A stretch of DNA of 64,000 bases, from the NCBI GenBank assembly GCA_035541875.1, contig DATKML010000053.1, forward strand, positions 48,676-112,675, read 5' to 3'. Numbering within the stretch: position 1 is the stretch's first letter; every line of letters starts with the position of its first letter. Under the pieces are notes generated by a model that worked only from the letters and a program-made list of their open reading frames with translations, had not been told where the DNA came from and did not search any database. Position numbers and translations under genes: made by a program. Below, in pieces: positions 34,228-42,708 of the stretch. The stretch is from JAJPHI01 sp035541875 (GTDB taxonomy: Bacteria > Desulfobacterota > Binatia > Binatales > Binataceae).

Positions 34228-34647
34228 TCACGCCGCGCGCGGCTTGAATTTGGCTAGCGTGATTTCATCGGTAACGTCGTCAAAGACAATCTCTACTGGC
34301 ATCCCGGCGCGAATATCGGCGTTCGCGATCCTGACCAGGTTCGTCAGGATTCGCGGGCCTTCGTCGAGTTCGACCTCGGCCACGTTATACGGAATGTCAT
34401 GTTCGTACGACTTAAAGTAGGCCTGATGGAACACGACCCACGAATTGACGCGCCCGCGTCCTGAAAGCTGTTTCCAGCTGAACTTGCGCGACCAGCATCG
34501 CGGACATAGCGGCGACGGCGGAAACCATACGCGACCGCATCCGTCGCACTGCTGCATCCGCAGCTCGCGCTTCTTCAAAGCATCCCAATAGGGTTGGTTG
34601 AGCGAAGTGACGGTAGGAAGGGGCTTTTGATAGGCAGTATTGGCCAC
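34228..34647 (-). CDS. DUF35 zinc-ribbon/OB-fold protein
   Basis: A 139-residue protein with an N-terminal helix, a zinc ribbon with C34, C37, C48 and C51 (MQQCDGCGRVWFPPSPLCPR) and a C-terminal OB fold (GRGRVNSWVVFHQ... ILTNLVRI). Such proteins bind acyl-CoA and partner thiolase-fold enzymes: HMG-CoA synthase/thiolase in archaea and the Ltp2-type aldolase in bacterial sterol breakdown. The upstream thiolase-like gene, 25 bases away, is the obvious partner. Confidence 0.9.
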   Translation of the reverse strand: MANTAYQKPLPTVTSLNQPYWDALKKRELRMQQCDGCGRVWFPPSPLCPRCWSRKFSWKQLSGRGRVNSWVVFHQAYFKSYEHDIPYNVAEVELDEGPRILTNLVRIANADIRAGMPVEIVFDDVTDEITLAKFKPRAA

Positions 34648-34672
34648 TGAACGATCCTCAGCGATGCATTTC

Positions 34673-35848
34673 TCAACGGTGATAAATCAGCGAGTCGCCA
34701 TAAGCGTTCGCCCACTGGACCAACTCGACATCCTTGACCTGGCGCGCACCGCACTCGCCGCGCAACTGCCGCACAGCCTCGACCTGATGGTTCCAGCCCA
34801 TGATGTGCGCCTCGGAGAGCAGCCCGCCATTCGTGTTGATCGGTAACTCGCCGCCGACTTCGATACGGCCGCCTTGCGTGAAAGCCGCAGCTTCGCCGGG
34901 CTTGCAGAAGCCAAAACGCTCAAGCGCGATCCACGGCAAAATCGAGAAGGCATCGTAGGTGAAGAGGAGATCGATATCCTTCGGCGTCACCCCGGCCATC
35001 TTGTAGACCGGCTGTACACCCGCTTCGTAGTCATAAAGCGCTTGCTGCAGCAAACCGAAGCCGGGATAGGCCCAGATAAATTCCTCGTTGCCGCCCGGCA
35101 GCGCCTGCATCCCGCTGATATAGACCGGCGGCTTTTTCAAATCGCGCGCGCGTTCCGAGGTCGTGACGATTACGCATGCTGCACCATCGTTGATGAGGCA
35201 GTAATCGAGCAGATGGAGCGGTTCGCAGACATAGCGCGATTGCTGATGATCATCGACCGTGAAGGTTTCGCGCATGATCGCCGCCGGATTCATCGAGGCA
35301 TGCTTGCGAAACGCCACCGGCACCGAAGCGAGCGCGCGACTGTCCGTGCCGTACCGCTCGAAGTATTTGCGTGCTACGAGCGCCGCGCCCGATCCTGGCG
35401 ATGTCATGCCGTAAACCGGATCTTCGCCGTGACCGCCGCCGGCCTCGCGCGCACCCTCTTTGTCGCCGGCACCGCCCATCATCGGACGCCGCATCCCGGA
35501 GAAGCTCACCGAGGCAAGGCAGGCGACCGCGTCAGCTAGGCCGGCGTTCACGATCATCGCAGCCCACTGGATACAGCTCGCGGTGAAGCGGCCGTGCGCC
35601 CACGTCTGATTTGCGGCACGAAGCTTCAATCCGAGCACTTGCGCGATACTGTCGCCGTCGGCGCCGATCGGCGAACCGAAACTGACGATCATTCCGTCGA
35701 GTTCTTCGCGCTTGAGACCAGCGTCATCGAGTGCGTTCGCGATCGCGTCGGCGGCAAGATCGATCGGACTGCGCATCAGGCGCCGCCCAAACTGCGAGTT
35801 GCCGACACCGACGATCGCAGAGCGATCCTTGATATCGAAGTTAGCCAT
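34673..35848 (-). CDS. Thiolase-fold protein without the thiolase cysteine (Ltp2-like lyase candidate)
   Basis: A 391-residue SCP2-thiolase relative that opens the operon. Aligning the nucleophile helix by eye with the true thiolase at 2544-3728 puts Gly of AHGRFTASC where the Cys should be, and the second active-site block reads LFTYDAFSILP in place of xHDxF, so both Cys and His are lost. The C-terminal block NTNGGLLSEAHIMGWNH is kept. This pattern, with a DUF35 partner next door, fits Ltp2-like aldolases that cleave beta-hydroxyacyl-CoA side chains by retro-aldol reaction. It could instead be a non-catalytic scaffold. Confidence 0.85.
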   Translation of the reverse strand: MANFDIKDRSAIVGVGNSQFGRRLMRSPIDLAADAIANALDDAGLKREELDGMIVSFGSPIGADGDSIAQVLGLKLRAANQTWAHGRFTASCIQWAAMIVNAGLADAVACLASVSFSGMRRPMMGGAGDKEGAREAGGGHGEDPVYGMTSPGSGAALVARKYFERYGTDSRALASVPVAFRKHASMNPAAIMRETFTVDDHQQSRYVCEPLHLLDYCLINDGAACVIVTTSERARDLKKPPVYISGMQALPGGNEEFIWAYPGFGLLQQALYDYEAGVQPVYKMAGVTPKDIDLLFTYDAFSILPWIALERFGFCKPGEAAAFTQGGRIEVGGELPINTNGGLLSEAHIMGWNHQVEAVRQLRGECGARQVKDVELVQWANAYGDSLIYHR

Positions 35849-35935
35849 AACTGTGACGGAGCGTACAAAAAAGCGCCCGGAACTTCCAACGGGATAGGAA
35901 CCTTTGCTACGCAGGATCTACAAAGGCCCCTCTCT

Positions 35936-35998
35936 GTCATTCTGAACGGAGTCTGCGGAGTGAAGAATCCTGGGATTCTGCGCTGCGCTCAGAATGAC
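35936..35998. repeat. REP-like palindromic intergenic element, copy 1
   Basis: GTCATTCTGA (35936-35945) and TCAGAATGAC (35989-35998) are exact inverted repeats, and GAATCC / GGATTC (35965-35970, 35973-35978) forms an inner stem. The reverse complement of 39624-39669 begins with the same GTCATTCTGA and has the same GAAGAATC core. Confidence 0.65.
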
Positions 35999-36050
35999 GG
36001 AACGGCTCGAACATGTGGCCTCTAAAAGCGAGTAAAGGGAGTGACCATCG

Positions 36051-37073
36051 ATGCCAATCGAAACCGGTAAGGGCGAGTTGACCTACGAGATCGTTGAGAA
36101 TTGGGCACGGATACCCGGGCGCAACGAATGGAACTACGACATCGCCGGGATCGGTATCGATGCGAAAAATCGCGTCTACCTGTTCAATCGCGGCGATACG
36201 CCAATCATTATCGTCGATACAGACGGGAAGTATCTTCATAGCTGGGGCGACAAGAAGACTTTCCCCAACGCGCACGCCGTCACGATGGGGCCCGACGACA
36301 CCATCTGGCTGACCGATACCTTCGACCATACAGTGCGCAAGTGCACACTCGAGGGCGAGATCCTGATGACGCTCGGCACACCGGGCAAGCCGGCCCCAGC
36401 GATGAGCGGACGACCGTTCTACCAGTGCACCCACGTCGCGATTCATCCGAATACGGGGGAACTCTTCGTCTCTGACGGTTACGGCAACGCCAAGGTGCAT
36501 AAGTATTCGCCCGACGGTCGCCTGCTCTATTCATGGGGTGAGCCGGGCAACGAGCCGGGACAGTTCAACCTGCCGCACAATATCGCCACGGACCGCGACG
36601 GCTACGTTTACGTTGCCGACCGCCACAACAATCGCGTGCAGGTCTTCACACCGAACGGGCGCCTCGAAGCAATCTGGTACGGGATGGCGCTACCGTGCGG
36701 TATGTGCATCGACACCGCGAGCCCGGAGCAGCTCTGCTATATCGGCGAGCTCAGCTCCTCGTGGTGGACGGGAATCGGGCCGTACGGCTTCTTCCCAATC
36801 TGGAACAGCGCAAAGACGATGGGGCCGCGCGTGAGTATCTGGAGTCTCGACGGACGGTTGCGTGGCAAGCTCTGCGATAACGGTCAGGGCGAAGACCCCG
36901 ACCAGTTGATGGCGCCGCACGGGATGACGGTGGATCGCGAGGGCAACGTTTACGTCGCCGAGGTTTCGTTCTCGATCGCGAAGCTGTTCAACAAGGGCGA
37001 GCCGCTAAATCGTCCGATCCGCAACGCGCTGAAGCTGAAGCGGATCAGGCGCGAAGATCGCGGGCATCATTAG
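36051..37073 (+). CDS. NHL-repeat beta-propeller protein
   Basis: A 340-residue six-bladed propeller. Repeated NHL units are visible, for example IGIDAKNRVYLFNRGD, NIATDRDGYVYVADRHNN and GMTVDREGNVYVAEV. The spacing resembles peptidyl-alpha-hydroxyglycine lyase (PAL) domains and other bacterial NHL hydrolase or lyase proteins. No signal peptide is present, so it is probably cytoplasmic. It is convergent with the FMN oxidase gene; a near-palindrome (TTCCCTAAAGGGAA, about 37091-37104) lies between their ends. Confidence 0.82.
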   Translation: MPIETGKGELTYEIVENWARIPGRNEWNYDIAGIGIDAKNRVYLFNRGDTPIIIVDTDGKYLHSWGDKKTFPNAHAVTMGPDDTIWLTDTFDHTVRKCTLEGEILMTLGTPGKPAPAMSGRPFYQCTHVAIHPNTGELFVSDGYGNAKVHKYSPDGRLLYSWGEPGNEPGQFNLPHNIATDRDGYVYVADRHNNRVQVFTPNGRLEAIWYGMALPCGMCIDTASPEQLCYIGELSSSWWTGIGPYGFFPIWNSAKTMGPRVSIWSLDGRLRGKLCDNGQGEDPDQLMAPHGMTVDREGNVYVAEVSFSIAKLFNKGEPLNRPIRNALKLKRIRREDRGHH

Positions 37074-37129
37074 ACCTGACCCTCGGTCCTTTCCCTAAAG
37101 GGAAGGGATGAAAGAATGGCTCTGAGTCA

Positions 37130-38278
37130 TTACCGCGGCATCAGAAAACTTTCGTCCAGTTCGCGGATATTCGGACATCCGATTTGTGCGAGGGTGAGGT
37201 CGATCTCCTCGCGCAGTATCGCGATCGCGCGGCGCGCCCCTTCGATACCCCCTGCTGCCGCGCCATAGAGCGTCGGACGTCCGACAAAAACAAACCGCGC
37301 GCCGTGGCACATCGCCATGATGATATCGGCGCCCCGTCGCACACCGCCGTCGATCATCAGCGTGACTTTATCCCCGACGGCGGCATTAATCGCGGGCAGG
37401 ACTTCGAGCGCGGCCGGAGCCTGGTCGAGCTGACGGCCGCCGTGATTCGAGACGATGATCCCATCAACACCCATCTCGGCGGCGCGGATTGCATCGTCGC
37501 GATGCAAGATGCCCTTCACCACCAAATGACGCGGCCAGACTTTGCGGAACTCTTCGAGATCCTTCCAGGTCGTCGCCTGATCCGGCACCTGACCCGACGC
37601 GAACTGGTTAATCGATTCAACGGTCGATCCGGGACGCGCGTATTGCGACCAGTTCTCGAACAGCGGCATCCCGTGGCGCAGATAGTCGACGAGCCACGCC
37701 GGATGCATCAGGCCGTCGAGAATCAATTTAGGCGTAAATCGCGGAGGCAGACTGAAGCCGTTGCGCACGTTGCGTTCGCGCTTCGACGGCGTCGGCACAT
37801 CGACAGTGACCACCAGCGTGCCGAAACCAGAATCGCTGGCCCGCTTGATCTGATCCATCGTGATGGTGCGTTTGCGTGCGACGTAGAGCTGGTACCATGA
37901 ATGGGTCGGCGCGACTTTGGCGGCTGCTTCGATCGAGGCGGTGCTCAGCCCCGACATCATGAAGGGGATATTCGCGGCTGCCGCAGCCTCGGCAAGCATC
38001 AGATCGGCACCCGGTCGAAACAGCGCGGCAAGACCTGTGGCGGAAACACCGAAAGGGCTCGCGAACGTACGATCAAAGAGATTCACCGATTGATCGCGCT
38101 TGGACACATCGACCAGATACTTCGGGACTAATCGTTCTCGGTCGTAAGCCGCTTCGTTGCGGACGATTCCGAGTTCGTCCTCGACGCCGCCCTCGATAAA
38201 GTCATAGGCGATCCGCGGGAGCCGCCGCTTCGCCATCTTGCGTAGATCGTCGATATTAACCGCGTTCTTTACGTTCAC
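37130..38278 (-). CDS. FMN-dependent alpha-hydroxy-acid oxidizing protein
   Basis: A 382-residue TIM-barrel flavoprotein of the lactate dehydrogenase / glycolate oxidase / mandelate dehydrogenase family, oxidising an (S)-2-hydroxy acid to the 2-oxo acid. RIAYDFIEGGVEDE (Tyr-binding segment), SWYQLYV, VTVDVPTPSKRERN, the active-site IIVSNHGGRQLD (His base, Arg) and MIDGGVRRGAD for FMN phosphate are all in place. It is cytoplasmic or membrane-associated and lies divergent from a CoA-transferase gene. Confidence 0.93.
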   Translation of the reverse strand: MNVKNAVNIDDLRKMAKRRLPRIAYDFIEGGVEDELGIVRNEAAYDRERLVPKYLVDVSKRDQSVNLFDRTFASPFGVSATGLAALFRPGADLMLAEAAAAANIPFMMSGLSTASIEAAAKVAPTHSWYQLYVARKRTITMDQIKRASDSGFGTLVVTVDVPTPSKRERNVRNGFSLPPRFTPKLILDGLMHPAWLVDYLRHGMPLFENWSQYARPGSTVESINQFASGQVPDQATTWKDLEEFRKVWPRHLVVKGILHRDDAIRAAEMGVDGIIVSNHGGRQLDQAPAALEVLPAINAAVGDKVTLMIDGGVRRGADIIMAMCHGARFVFVGRPTLYGAAAGGIEGARRAIAILREEIDLTLAQIGCPNIRELDESFLMPR

Positions 38279-38368
38279 TGTGGTCTCCGGGCCGAAGAGT
38301 CAGAGTCGACTCCGTCCTCGATAAAGATTGGTTCTTGAACTTTTCGGGGCTTCTTGTAAAGGACAGGC

Positions 38369-39541
38369 ATGAACAAATTACCGTTGGCGCGTTTCAAAGT
38401 GATCGACCTGACGCGGGCGCGGGCGGGTCCGACGGCCGTGCGTCAGCTCGCCGATTGGGGTGCCGATGTGCTGAAGGTCGAATCGCCTGATGACTCCGCG
38501 GTCGAAGTCGGTTCGCGCCACGGTTTTGATTTTCAGAACCTGCATCGTAACAAGCGGAGCCTGACGCTCGATCTCAAAGCGCCCGAGGGCCGCGAGATTC
38601 TGACTCGCCTGGTCGAGAAGGCCGACGTGCTCGTCGAGAACTATCGCCCCGACGTAAAGCATCGCCTCGGGATTGACTACGAGACGCTGCGGGCGATCAA
38701 TCCGCGACTCGTCTACGCGAGTATCTCAGGCTTCGGGCAGACCGGCCCGTATGCGAATCGGCCCGGTCTCGATCAGATCGCTCAGGGGATGGGCGGCCTG
38801 ATGTCGATTACCGGATTGCCCGGCCAGGGACCGGTGCGGGTCGGTATCGCGATTGCTGACGTGTCCGCGGGCATCTTTTGTGCGATGGGGATTCTCGTTG
38901 CGCTACTTGAGCGCGAGGTATCAGGCGAAGGACAGTGGGTACAATCGTCACTGCTGGCGTCGCAGATCGCAATGCTCGATTTTCAGGCCGCGCGATGGCT
39001 GCTGGCCAAGGAAGTTCCCGAGCAGGCCGGCAATAACCATCCAACGGCGATTCCCACCGGCGTCTTCGCAACGTCTGACGGTCATATCAATATCGCTGCA
39101 TCGGGTCCGGAACTCTTCGCACGGTTTTGCAAAGCCGTCGGCGCGGAGCATCTCGCCAGCGATCCGAATTATTCGAGCGGCCGCGCGCGACTCAAAAACC
39201 GCGACCAGCTCAACGCAAAGATCGAAGAGATCACGCGGACCAAGTCATCGGCGGAGTGGATCGATATCCTCAATGCGGCAGGCGTGCCGTGCGGTCCAAT
39301 ATACAAGATGAACGAGGTTTTCGCCGATCCGCAGGTGCAGCATATCGGGATCGCGCGCGGGGTTGAGCATCCGAGTCTGGGGCGCGTCGAACTCGTAGGG
39401 CAGGCCGTGGAATTGAGTCGCACGCCGTGGGCGTTACGATCGGCGACTCCGGAAAAGGGGTCGCACACGGATGAAGTGCTTACGAGCCTCGGTTACGACG
39501 CGGCGACGATCGCATCGCTGCGGGAAAAGAAGGTGATCTAG
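38369..39541 (+). CDS. CaiB/BaiF family class III CoA-transferase
   Basis: 390 residues with the full family pattern: VIDLTRARAGPTAVRQLADW, GADVLKVESPD, ISGFGQTGPYANRPGLDQIA (catalytic Asp in PGLD) and GEGQWVQSSL. The gene stands between a divergent FMN oxidase gene and a strong hairpin at 39590-39620. The 2-hydroxy-acid oxidase neighbour hints at a hydroxy or oxo acid as substrate, which is only positional inference. Confidence 0.92.
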   Translation: MNKLPLARFKVIDLTRARAGPTAVRQLADWGADVLKVESPDDSAVEVGSRHGFDFQNLHRNKRSLTLDLKAPEGREILTRLVEKADVLVENYRPDVKHRLGIDYETLRAINPRLVYASISGFGQTGPYANRPGLDQIAQGMGGLMSITGLPGQGPVRVGIAIADVSAGIFCAMGILVALLEREVSGEGQWVQSSLLASQIAMLDFQAARWLLAKEVPEQAGNNHPTAIPTGVFATSDGHINIAASGPELFARFCKAVGAEHLASDPNYSSGRARLKNRDQLNAKIEEITRTKSSAEWIDILNAAGVPCGPIYKMNEVFADPQVQHIGIARGVEHPSLGRVELVGQAVELSRTPWALRSATPEKGSHTDEVLTSLGYDAATIASLREKKVI

Positions 39542-39589
39542 GGAAGGACGCCCAGGAATGAGCGCTTTGCGATACACATAAACCGCTAT

Positions 39590-39620
39590 CAGCTTCGCGA
39601 GTATAACACTCGCGAAGCTG
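39590..39620 (+). terminator. Perfect 13-bp hairpin after CoA-transferase gene
   Basis: CAGCTTCGCGAGT (39590-39602) and ACTCGCGAAGCTG (39608-39620) pair perfectly around ATAAC. Only a weak T-rich tail follows, so termination strength is uncertain. Confidence 0.6.
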
Positions 39621-39623
39621 TCC

Positions 39624-39669
39624 GAGATTCTTCGCTGCGGTCGTATTCACTCCCTACGCTCAGAATGAC
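39624..39669. repeat. REP-like palindromic intergenic element, copy 2
   Basis: The reverse complement starts GTCATTCTGAGCG and ends GCGAAGAATCTC, the same layout as 35936-35998 in opposite orientation. Confidence 0.6.
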
Positions 39670-39714
39670 AACGCGCCACTTCCGTCTGGCGCTCCAGCGT
39701 CGATCAAAAAAAGA

Positions 39715-40662
39715 CTAGGGCTTTAGGGCGCGCATCAGCCGTTTGACGGCGCTGGCGCGATCCTCGCCAACCGGATTCACGAAGACGATCGCCCATCCCA
39801 CCCCCGGCGAGGTCAGCTCGGCGAGCCGTTCGCGAATCCGGGCTTCGGGACCAACCAGCAGTGTCGAATCGATCATCTTATCGCTGACTGCGGCGATAGC
39901 GGCTTTGCCGTCTTTGCCCGCAGCGCGGATTCCGGCCATCTCGCTCTCGAAACCCGCCTTAGCGAGCATGTTGCCGTAGAAGCGCATCGCACCGTAGCGC
40001 GAGAGCAGCGTACGCGCCGGACGCCGGGCTGCTTCGAGATCGTCGGAGATGAAAGCCGTTGCAAAGAGCGTAGTCGTGACTTCCTTAGGATCGCGGCCGA
40101 CCTTCTGAGCACCTTCGGCGATTTCGCCGAGCGCCTCTTTCACCCGAGTGGGCGGGAAGAAGTTGAAGATAACTCCGTCGGCGATTTCGCCCGCGAGTCG
40201 GACCATCGGGCGAGATACCCCTGCCAGATAGATCGGCTGTTTGCTCTCGACCTTGGGATTCGTCCGACCACCGTCGATCCACTTACGCAGCGTCGCGACC
40301 GTCTCCCGCATTTTGTTCATCGGATCCGCCGGACCGCCCATGTCGATACCGATGGCGCCGTTCGCCTCGCGATGACCCGTGCCCAGCCCAAGGATAAAGC
40401 GGCCACCGGTGAACTCATGCAGAGCAGCCACTTCGTTCGCGAGCAGCAGCGGATGGCGCAGATAGATATTGGTGATCGCGGTGCCGAGCGTAATCCGATT
40501 AGTGTTGAGACCAAGGCCAAGCGAGCAGGCGAGCGAGTCGTTATTCGCCTCGGTCAGGAAGACCCCGTCGAAGCCCGCATCCTCGGCGGTCTTCGTCCAT
40601 TCGACGATCGTCTTCATCGGGCTGTCGGGCAACAATGCAAACGCAAGCGCGATCTTGGCCAT
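39715..40662 (-). CDS. LLM-class flavin/F420-dependent oxidoreductase
   Basis: A 315-residue luciferase-like TIM barrel. GFDGVFLTEANND, ITNIYLRHPLLLANEVAAL, GRFILGLGTGHR and QPIYLAGVSRP are typical of the F420-dependent (methylene-H4MPT reductase-like) branch; FMN-dependent members cannot be excluded. The product is cytoplasmic. Its start is next to the second copy of the 33-bp intergenic repeat (40711-40743), divergent from hisH. Confidence 0.88.
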   Translation of the reverse strand: MAKIALAFALLPDSPMKTIVEWTKTAEDAGFDGVFLTEANNDSLACSLGLGLNTNRITLGTAITNIYLRHPLLLANEVAALHEFTGGRFILGLGTGHREANGAIGIDMGGPADPMNKMRETVATLRKWIDGGRTNPKVESKQPIYLAGVSRPMVRLAGEIADGVIFNFFPPTRVKEALGEIAEGAQKVGRDPKEVTTTLFATAFISDDLEAARRPARTLLSRYGAMRFYGNMLAKAGFESEMAGIRAAGKDGKAAIAAVSDKMIDSTLLVGPEARIRERLAELTSPGVGWAIVFVNPVGEDRASAVKRLMRALKP

Positions 40663-40710
40663 GGCTCTTCCCTCTGCCGCGCTTCGGGGTCCGCGCGGGT
40701 GTGTCTTGAT

Positions 40711-40743
40711 TTTGGCCGCGCGTCGCAGACTCCGCCGCCCCCT
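40711..40743. repeat. 33-bp intergenic repeat, copy 2
   Basis: Matches 15608-15640 at 29 of 33 bases, in the same orientation. In both cases it lies between the start of a minus-strand gene and a following plus-strand gene. Confidence 0.65.
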
Positions 40744-40834
40744 GCTTGATAGCCTTAACCGGGCTGCTTAGCAAATCGCGCGACTGTCCCCATCTGCCGA
40801 TTCTGGCTATGATTCCTGCTTCACGGATCACGAG

Positions 40835-41455
40835 ATGATTGCGATTGTTGATTATCGAGCCGGAAATCTCGCCAGCGTGGCGCGAGCGTTGGAGCATCTG
40901 GGCCACGCCAGCGAGATTACCGACCAGGCTGAGAAAATCCGCACGGCCGACAGGGTGATTCTGCCTGGAGTGGGCGCCGCCGGCGCAACGATGGAGAATC
41001 TGCGCGCGCTCGGGCTAGACTCCGTCTTGCGCGATGATATTGCCCGCGCCGGCAAGCCGTTACTGGGCATCTGTATCGGTATTCAGGTCTTCCTGCGACA
41101 CAGCGAGGAAAACGACGCGACCTGCCTCGGTATCGTCGCGGGCGAGGTGAAGCGCTATCCCTCCGCAGTAGATGGACGCCCGCTGAAGGTGCCCCAAATC
41201 GGCTGGAATCGCGTCCGGCAGGTCGTGGTGCATCGCGTGTTCGAGGGCGTCCCGGACAACAGCCACTTCTACTTCGTGAATTCGTACTACCCAGTGCCTG
41301 CAGATAGTTCAAAGACGATCGCGGTCAGCGATTATGGGGTGCCGTTCACCGCAGCTATCGCGCAGGACAACGTGATCGCAACCCAGTTCCATCTCGAGAA
41401 AAGCGGCACCGCCGGGCTCAAACTGCTCGACAATTTCTGCCGGTTGAAGTTTTAG
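40835..41455 (+). CDS. hisH: Imidazole glycerol phosphate synthase, glutaminase subunit
   Basis: The 206-residue amidotransferase half of IGP synthase, giving ammonia to HisF in histidine biosynthesis. The nucleophile is C80 in LLGICIGIQV, the oxyanion region LPGVGA is present, and the His-Glu dyad is in QFHLEKSG. The first residues MIAIVDYRAGNLASV are typical. hisF starts three bases after its stop; the rest of the histidine pathway is not in the window. Confidence 0.95.
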   Translation: MIAIVDYRAGNLASVARALEHLGHASEITDQAEKIRTADRVILPGVGAAGATMENLRALGLDSVLRDDIARAGKPLLGICIGIQVFLRHSEENDATCLGIVAGEVKRYPSAVDGRPLKVPQIGWNRVRQVVVHRVFEGVPDNSHFYFVNSYYPVPADSSKTIAVSDYGVPFTAAIAQDNVIATQFHLEKSGTAGLKLLDNFCRLKF

Positions 41456-41457
41456 AC

Positions 41458-42258
41458 GTGCTCGCCAAACGTATTATCCCCTGCCTCGACGTTCGTAACG
41501 GCCAAGTCACCAAAGGTATCCAGTTTCTGGAGAACGTCGATGTCGGCGATCCGGTCGCGATGGCGCGCTACTACTACGAAGAGGGCGCCGACGAGATCGT
41601 CTTTTACGACATCACGGCGTCCAATGAGCGCCGCGGAATAATGCTCGATGTGGTCCGCGCCGTCGCACGCGAGATTTTTATCCCTTTCAGCGTCGGCGGA
41701 GGCCTGCGCACGGTCGAAGATATGCGCGCCGTGCTGCTCGCGGGGGCTGAGAAGGTTTCGATCGATTCGGGCGCAGTGCGTAATCCACAGATTATTGCGG
41801 AAGGAGCCCGTGCCTTCGGCAGCCAATGTATCGTGCTCTCGATGCAGGTGAAGCGGCGCGAAAAAAGCGAAGCCTTTCCCTCCGGATGCGAAGTGATCAT
41901 CGACGGTGGCCGCACGCCTACGGGGCGCGACGCACTGTTGTGGTCACAGGAGGGTGTTCGTCTGGGAGCCGGTGAGCTTTGTATCAATTCGATTGATCGC
42001 GACGGCACGAAAGCCGGATACGATCTTGAAGTGACGAAACTTATCAGCGAGTCGGTATCGGTTCCGGTGATCGCCTCGGGTGGGGCCGGCGAACCACGTC
42101 ATCTGCTGGAAGCTTTTACGGATGGCTCCGCCGATGCGGCGATCGTCGCGTCGATCGTGCACTACGGCGAGCATCCGATTCCCGATCTCAAGCACTATCT
42201 AAAAGGCCATGGCGTCGAGATTCGTGATGCCATCAATCTCGAGAGGAGCGCCCGGTGA
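41458..42258 (+). CDS. hisF: Imidazole glycerol phosphate synthase, cyclase subunit
   Basis: A 266-residue (beta-alpha)8 barrel starting at GTG 41458. The catalytic Asp residues are D11 in IIPCLDVRNG and the one in NSIDRDGTKAGYD; phosphate-binding loops VGGGLRTVED and VIASGGAGEP are intact. It makes IGP and AICAR from PRFAR with ammonia delivered by HisH. Its stop overlaps the next start by four bases (GTGA), so hisH, hisF and ribH are one transcript. Confidence 0.95.
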   Translation: MLAKRIIPCLDVRNGQVTKGIQFLENVDVGDPVAMARYYYEEGADEIVFYDITASNERRGIMLDVVRAVAREIFIPFSVGGGLRTVEDMRAVLLAGAEKVSIDSGAVRNPQIIAEGARAFGSQCIVLSMQVKRREKSEAFPSGCEVIIDGGRTPTGRDALLWSQEGVRLGAGELCINSIDRDGTKAGYDLEVTKLISESVSVPVIASGGAGEPRHLLEAFTDGSADAAIVASIVHYGEHPIPDLKHYLKGHGVEIRDAINLERSAR

Positions 42259-42668
42259 AAATCGCATTACTGGTTTCTGACTTTAACTTCGATGTAACTT
42301 CGCTGATGCTCGAGCGGGCGCGACGCCACGCCGAGTTCCTGGGCGCGGAAGTTAATCGCGTCGTGCATGTCCCCGGTGTTTACGACATGCCGCTGGCGCT
42401 GAAAAAACTGCTCAAGCGTCGCGACGTGGATGGAGTGGCGATAATCGGAGCCGTAATCAAGGGCGATACCAGCCACGACGAGCTGATCACCGGACCGGTC
42501 GCCGGCACGGCGGTCGCCCTGTCGTTGGAGTTCGACAAGCCGGTGGGTCTGGGTATCACGGGCCCCGGGATGGACCGGCTGCAGGCGCTCGACCGTATCG
42601 ACAACGCCAAGAACGCGGTGGAATCGGTCGTACGACTGGCCAGACTCGGGAAAGAGCTGTCGGAATAG
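42255..42668 (+). CDS. ribH: 6,7-dimethyl-8-ribityllumazine synthase
   Basis: A 137-residue lumazine synthase, the penultimate step of riboflavin synthesis, joining the ribityl-uracil and dihydroxybutanone phosphate. Key blocks are LLVSDFNFDVTSLML, HVPGVYDMPLALK and IIGAVIKGDTSHDE with the catalytic His. It is shorter at the N-terminus than common bacterial RibH, and SLGI/GPGM-type blocks (VGLGITGPGMDRLQALDRID) resemble the archaeal form. The GTG start overlaps the hisF stop, an unusual his-rib coupling. Confidence 0.88.
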   Translation: MKIALLVSDFNFDVTSLMLERARRHAEFLGAEVNRVVHVPGVYDMPLALKKLLKRRDVDGVAIIGAVIKGDTSHDELITGPVAGTAVALSLEFDKPVGLGITGPGMDRLQALDRIDNAKNAVESVVRLARLGKELSE

Positions 42669-42708
42669 ACGGCGATTTGGGCAGATCACACAAAATTTAA
42701 TCGAAGCT

